From Putridiphycobacter sp965230485 (lineage in GTDB: Bacteria > Bacteroidota > Bacteroidia > Flavobacteriales_D > Crocinitomicaceae), in NCBI GenBank assembly GCA_965230485.1, contig CBDDLA010000001.1, forward strand, positions 3,720,001 to 3,784,000: DNA of 64,000 bases, written 5' to 3'. The notes beneath the pieces are model-generated. The model did no database searches, had not been told where the DNA came from, and saw only the letters and a program-made list of their open reading frames with translations. Shown piece after piece: positions 63,667 through 64,000 of the stretch; position 1 is the stretch's first letter, and every line of letters begins with the position of its first letter. Made by a program: the position numbers and the translations under genes.

Positions 63667-63844
63667 GCGTTTATATGTATGCGTCTTTGCATCAACGTTT
63701 TACGATAAGCTCAATGCCAGAGCTAAAATTTTGGAACGATATATGCAAAGGCATAATCATAATAATAATTAATAGTTAATTTTCCGCTAAAAGGAAATAA
63801 GAATTTAACAAAGAAGGGGTATTTGAAAAAAGAAAGAAAATTCT

Positions 63845-63874
63845 TTTGAAAATAGACGACTTATTGTAATTTTG
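63845..63874 (+). promoter_or_regulatory. promoter of the gene at the right edge
   Basis: TTTG (63845-63848), an 18-nt spacer and TAATTTTG (63867-63874) match the housekeeping promoter. The start codon of the next gene is 28 bp further on, leaving a short leader. Confidence 0.65.
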
Positions 63875-63902
63875 GGGAAAATTGGTAAAATCAATTTATA
63901 GT

Positions 63903-64000
63903 ATGAAAATTAATAAAATATTACTCACTACAGGATTAGCTCTTGGATTAGTTTTAAATCTTTCAGCACAACCAGGCTCTGATATTATTGAAAACGGCAG
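63903..64000 (+). CDS. exported protein, truncated by window edge
   Basis: The first 32 codons are visible. They encode a signal peptide (MKINKILLTTGLALGLVLNL, then SAQ cleavage site) and the first residues of the mature protein (PGSDIIENGR). No domain can be assigned. Confidence 0.7.
   Translation, partial: MKINKILLTTGLALGLVLNLSAQPGSDIIENG

Overview
The window is a stretch of chromosome from a member of the Bacteroidota, most likely the order Flavobacteriales. This rests on type IX secretion (T9SS) sorting domains of both type A and type B, two PorP/SprF-fold proteins, promoters of the TTTG-N(18-21)-TAnnTTTG form, AT-rich sequence, and typical household genes (ABC-F, Tgt, PrmC, ProS, S20). 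No plasmid backbone, phage, insertion sequence, CRISPR array or rRNA was seen. The family-level assignment is inference.

Layout. 1-6 kb: end of a T9SS type B secreted protein, an ABC-F ATPase, two small exported proteins and an acyl-CoA ligase. 6-9.4 kb: an ECF sigma factor, a protein joining a short cytoplasmic segment and inner-membrane helix to a PorP/SprF-type outer-membrane domain, and a free-standing PorP/SprF protein, closed by a strong terminator. 9.6-16.4 kb: a TPR/LuxR regulator and two secreted T9SS cargo proteins. 16.4-21 kb (minus strand): tgt and three downstream genes in a tightly packed operon. 21-26.3 kb: an accessory zone of unrelated one-gene units separated by short palindromic, cassette-like repeats, with gene debris. 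26.3-33 kb: exported and membrane proteins, including an alpha/beta-hydrolase fused to a subclass B1 metallo-beta-lactamase domain. 33-41 kb: a same-strand run of small enzymes (three GNATs, two hydrolases, DUF523, SDR), a bestrophin, a GT2 and a second ECF sigma factor. 41-47 kb (minus): Ppx/GppA, an ABC exporter, and a NYN-domain protein. 46.9-49.8 kb: a Zur-type regulator divergent from a TonB receptor, with two palindromes lying on the promoter. 49.8-60.8 kb (minus): T9SS cargo proteins, glutathione peroxidase, a copper-monooxygenase-like protein, a Pif1-like helicase, an O-methyltransferase, PrmC, an outer-membrane porin and a highly repetitive lipoprotein. 60.8-64 kb: proS, a conserved unknown, two identical tRNA-Glu genes, rpsT and the start of another exported protein.

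The most notable items are the sigma/PorP-fusion operon, the hydrolase-metallo-beta-lactamase fusion, the cassette-like zone with nested palindromes, and the zinc-regulon locus. All family assignments come from reading motifs by eye; no database search was run.
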